Assembly: GCA_964556955.1 (NCBI GenBank)
Contig: CAZKXP010000002.1
Span: 1 to 40,902 of the forward strand
DNA from: UBA12078 sp964556955
GTDB lineage: Bacteria; Patescibacteriota; Dojkabacteria; SC72
Length of the DNA: 40,902 nucleotides
Reading direction: 5' to 3'
The notes beneath the pieces are model-generated. The model saw only the letters and a program-made list of their open reading frames with translations. It was not told the origin of the DNA and did not search any database. Both the position numbers and the translations under genes were made by a program. Shown here in pieces: positions 40,503 through 40,902 of the stretch; the stretch's first letter is position 1, and each line of letters starts with the position of its first letter.

Positions 40503-40895
40503 CTATCTCTTTGAGAACTGTGGTTTCTTTCTTGCTTTTCTTCTGTGATACTTCTTTCTTTCTACCTCTCTTGGGTCTCTAGTTAAAAGTTCCTCTTTTC
40601 TCAGTGTAGGCTTAAGCTCTGGATTCATTTCATTTATAGCTCTAGCAAGGCCAAGTCTAACAGCGTCAGCCTGTCCTGTTACTCCTCCACCACTTACTTT
40701 GGCAGTAAAGTAATACTGTTTCTCAAGACCTACAACTGTTAATGGTCTGATAATGTAAAGCTCGGCTTTATTCATTTCCTTCAAGTAATCCGCAGCTGCA
40801 ACACCATTAACAGTGGATGCCTTATCACCCTTGTATATCCTTACTCTTGCAGTAGATGTTTTTCTTCTTCCGATTCCTTCAAAATATTTCTCCAC
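40503..40895 (-). CDS. rpsI: 30S ribosomal protein S9
   Basis: 130 aa, normal length. KYFEGIGRRKTSTARVRIYKG, GGGVTGQADAVRLGLARAI and the tail RKKYHRRKARKKPQFSKR (classical PQFSKR) are diagnostic. The start is GTG at 40895; an in-frame TAA two codons upstream (40899-40901) excludes any longer start. That TAA may be the end of rplM, its usual partner, giving a 3-nt spacing. S9's tail contacts the P-site tRNA. Confidence 0.97.
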   Translation of the reverse strand: MEKYFEGIGRRKTSTARVRIYKGDKASTVNGVAAADYLKEMNKAELYIIRPLTVVGLEKQYYFTAKVSGGGVTGQADAVRLGLARAINEMNPELKPTLRKEELLTRDPREVERKKYHRRKARKKPQFSKR

Positions 40896-40902
40896 AGTTT
40901 AT

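Noticed and set aside
1..40902. CRISPR array, prophage or integrated plasmid
   Set aside because: No regularly spaced repeats, cas genes, integrase, capsid or replication genes were found.

Overview
The window looks like one scaffold (two contigs joined by 100 N at 8205-8304) from a small-genome, AT-rich bacterium using the standard genetic code; TGA is used as a genuine stop. Short intergenic spaces, compact proteins, few Shine-Dalgarno sites, archaeal-flavoured families (a UMP-kinase-like amino acid kinase, a winged-helix plus nucleotidyltransferase-like protein) and DUF3048/DUF4349/CAP surface proteins suggest a Candidate Phyla Radiation (Patescibacteria) genome, perhaps Dojkabacteria/WS6-like or Microgenomates-like. 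This placement is inference, not a marker-gene result.

Layout. 1-4004 (minus): a surface-glycan cluster with a GT4 glycosyltransferase, a WbpB/WlbA-like dehydrogenase, a WbpD/WlbB-like hexapeptide acetyltransferase and a truncated WbpE/WlbC-like aminotransferase. Together these are the three core steps toward a 2,3-diacetamido uronic acid sugar. 4106-8547: a secreted bactofilin-like protein, a RAYT transposon-like unit, a DsbA-like oxidoreductase, an alpha/beta hydrolase, a toxin-antitoxin pair cut by the gap, and a ferredoxin. 8615-14583: an ABC exporter, PRPP synthetase, tRNA-Pro, HD and HAD hydrolases and membrane-anchored unknowns. 14661-19121 (plus): a DUF3048 protein, a wHTH protein, a probable divergent SecD/SecF pair and miaA. 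19114-31051: seryl-, lysyl- and glycyl-tRNA synthetases, a DHH phosphoesterase, two ABC-2 permeases without an ATPase, two Gre factors, trmD, tRNA-Arg, tRNA-Glu and a UMP-kinase-like gene. 31063-40902: a CAP-domain protein, HU, RNase Y, a NYN nuclease, the tgt-queA pair, fmt, a second RAYT unit, RNase P RNA, a DUF4349 protein and ribosomal protein S9.

The most striking signal is a family of mobile-element ends. Two RAYT/Y1 (HUH) transposase genes (5255-5802 and 38644-39235), and a third unit without a transposase (26100-26342, between the divergent lysS and glyS genes), are each bounded by inverted 22-bp termini. Each terminus is two tandem 11-bp quasi-palindromes of the form AGRTCNGAYCT. Each whole terminus folds as an imperfect hairpin with a CTAG loop. 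The two transposase units differ by paired, stem-preserving changes (GGTC/GACC versus GATC/GATC), which suggests each transposase co-evolves with its own end sequence.

Two genome-wide habits also show. Promoters carry a recurrent extended -10 (TGnTATAAT), and in several places it lies only 3-9 nt before the ATG, implying leaderless mRNAs. Convergent genes often overlap through their stop codons, leaving no room for terminators.
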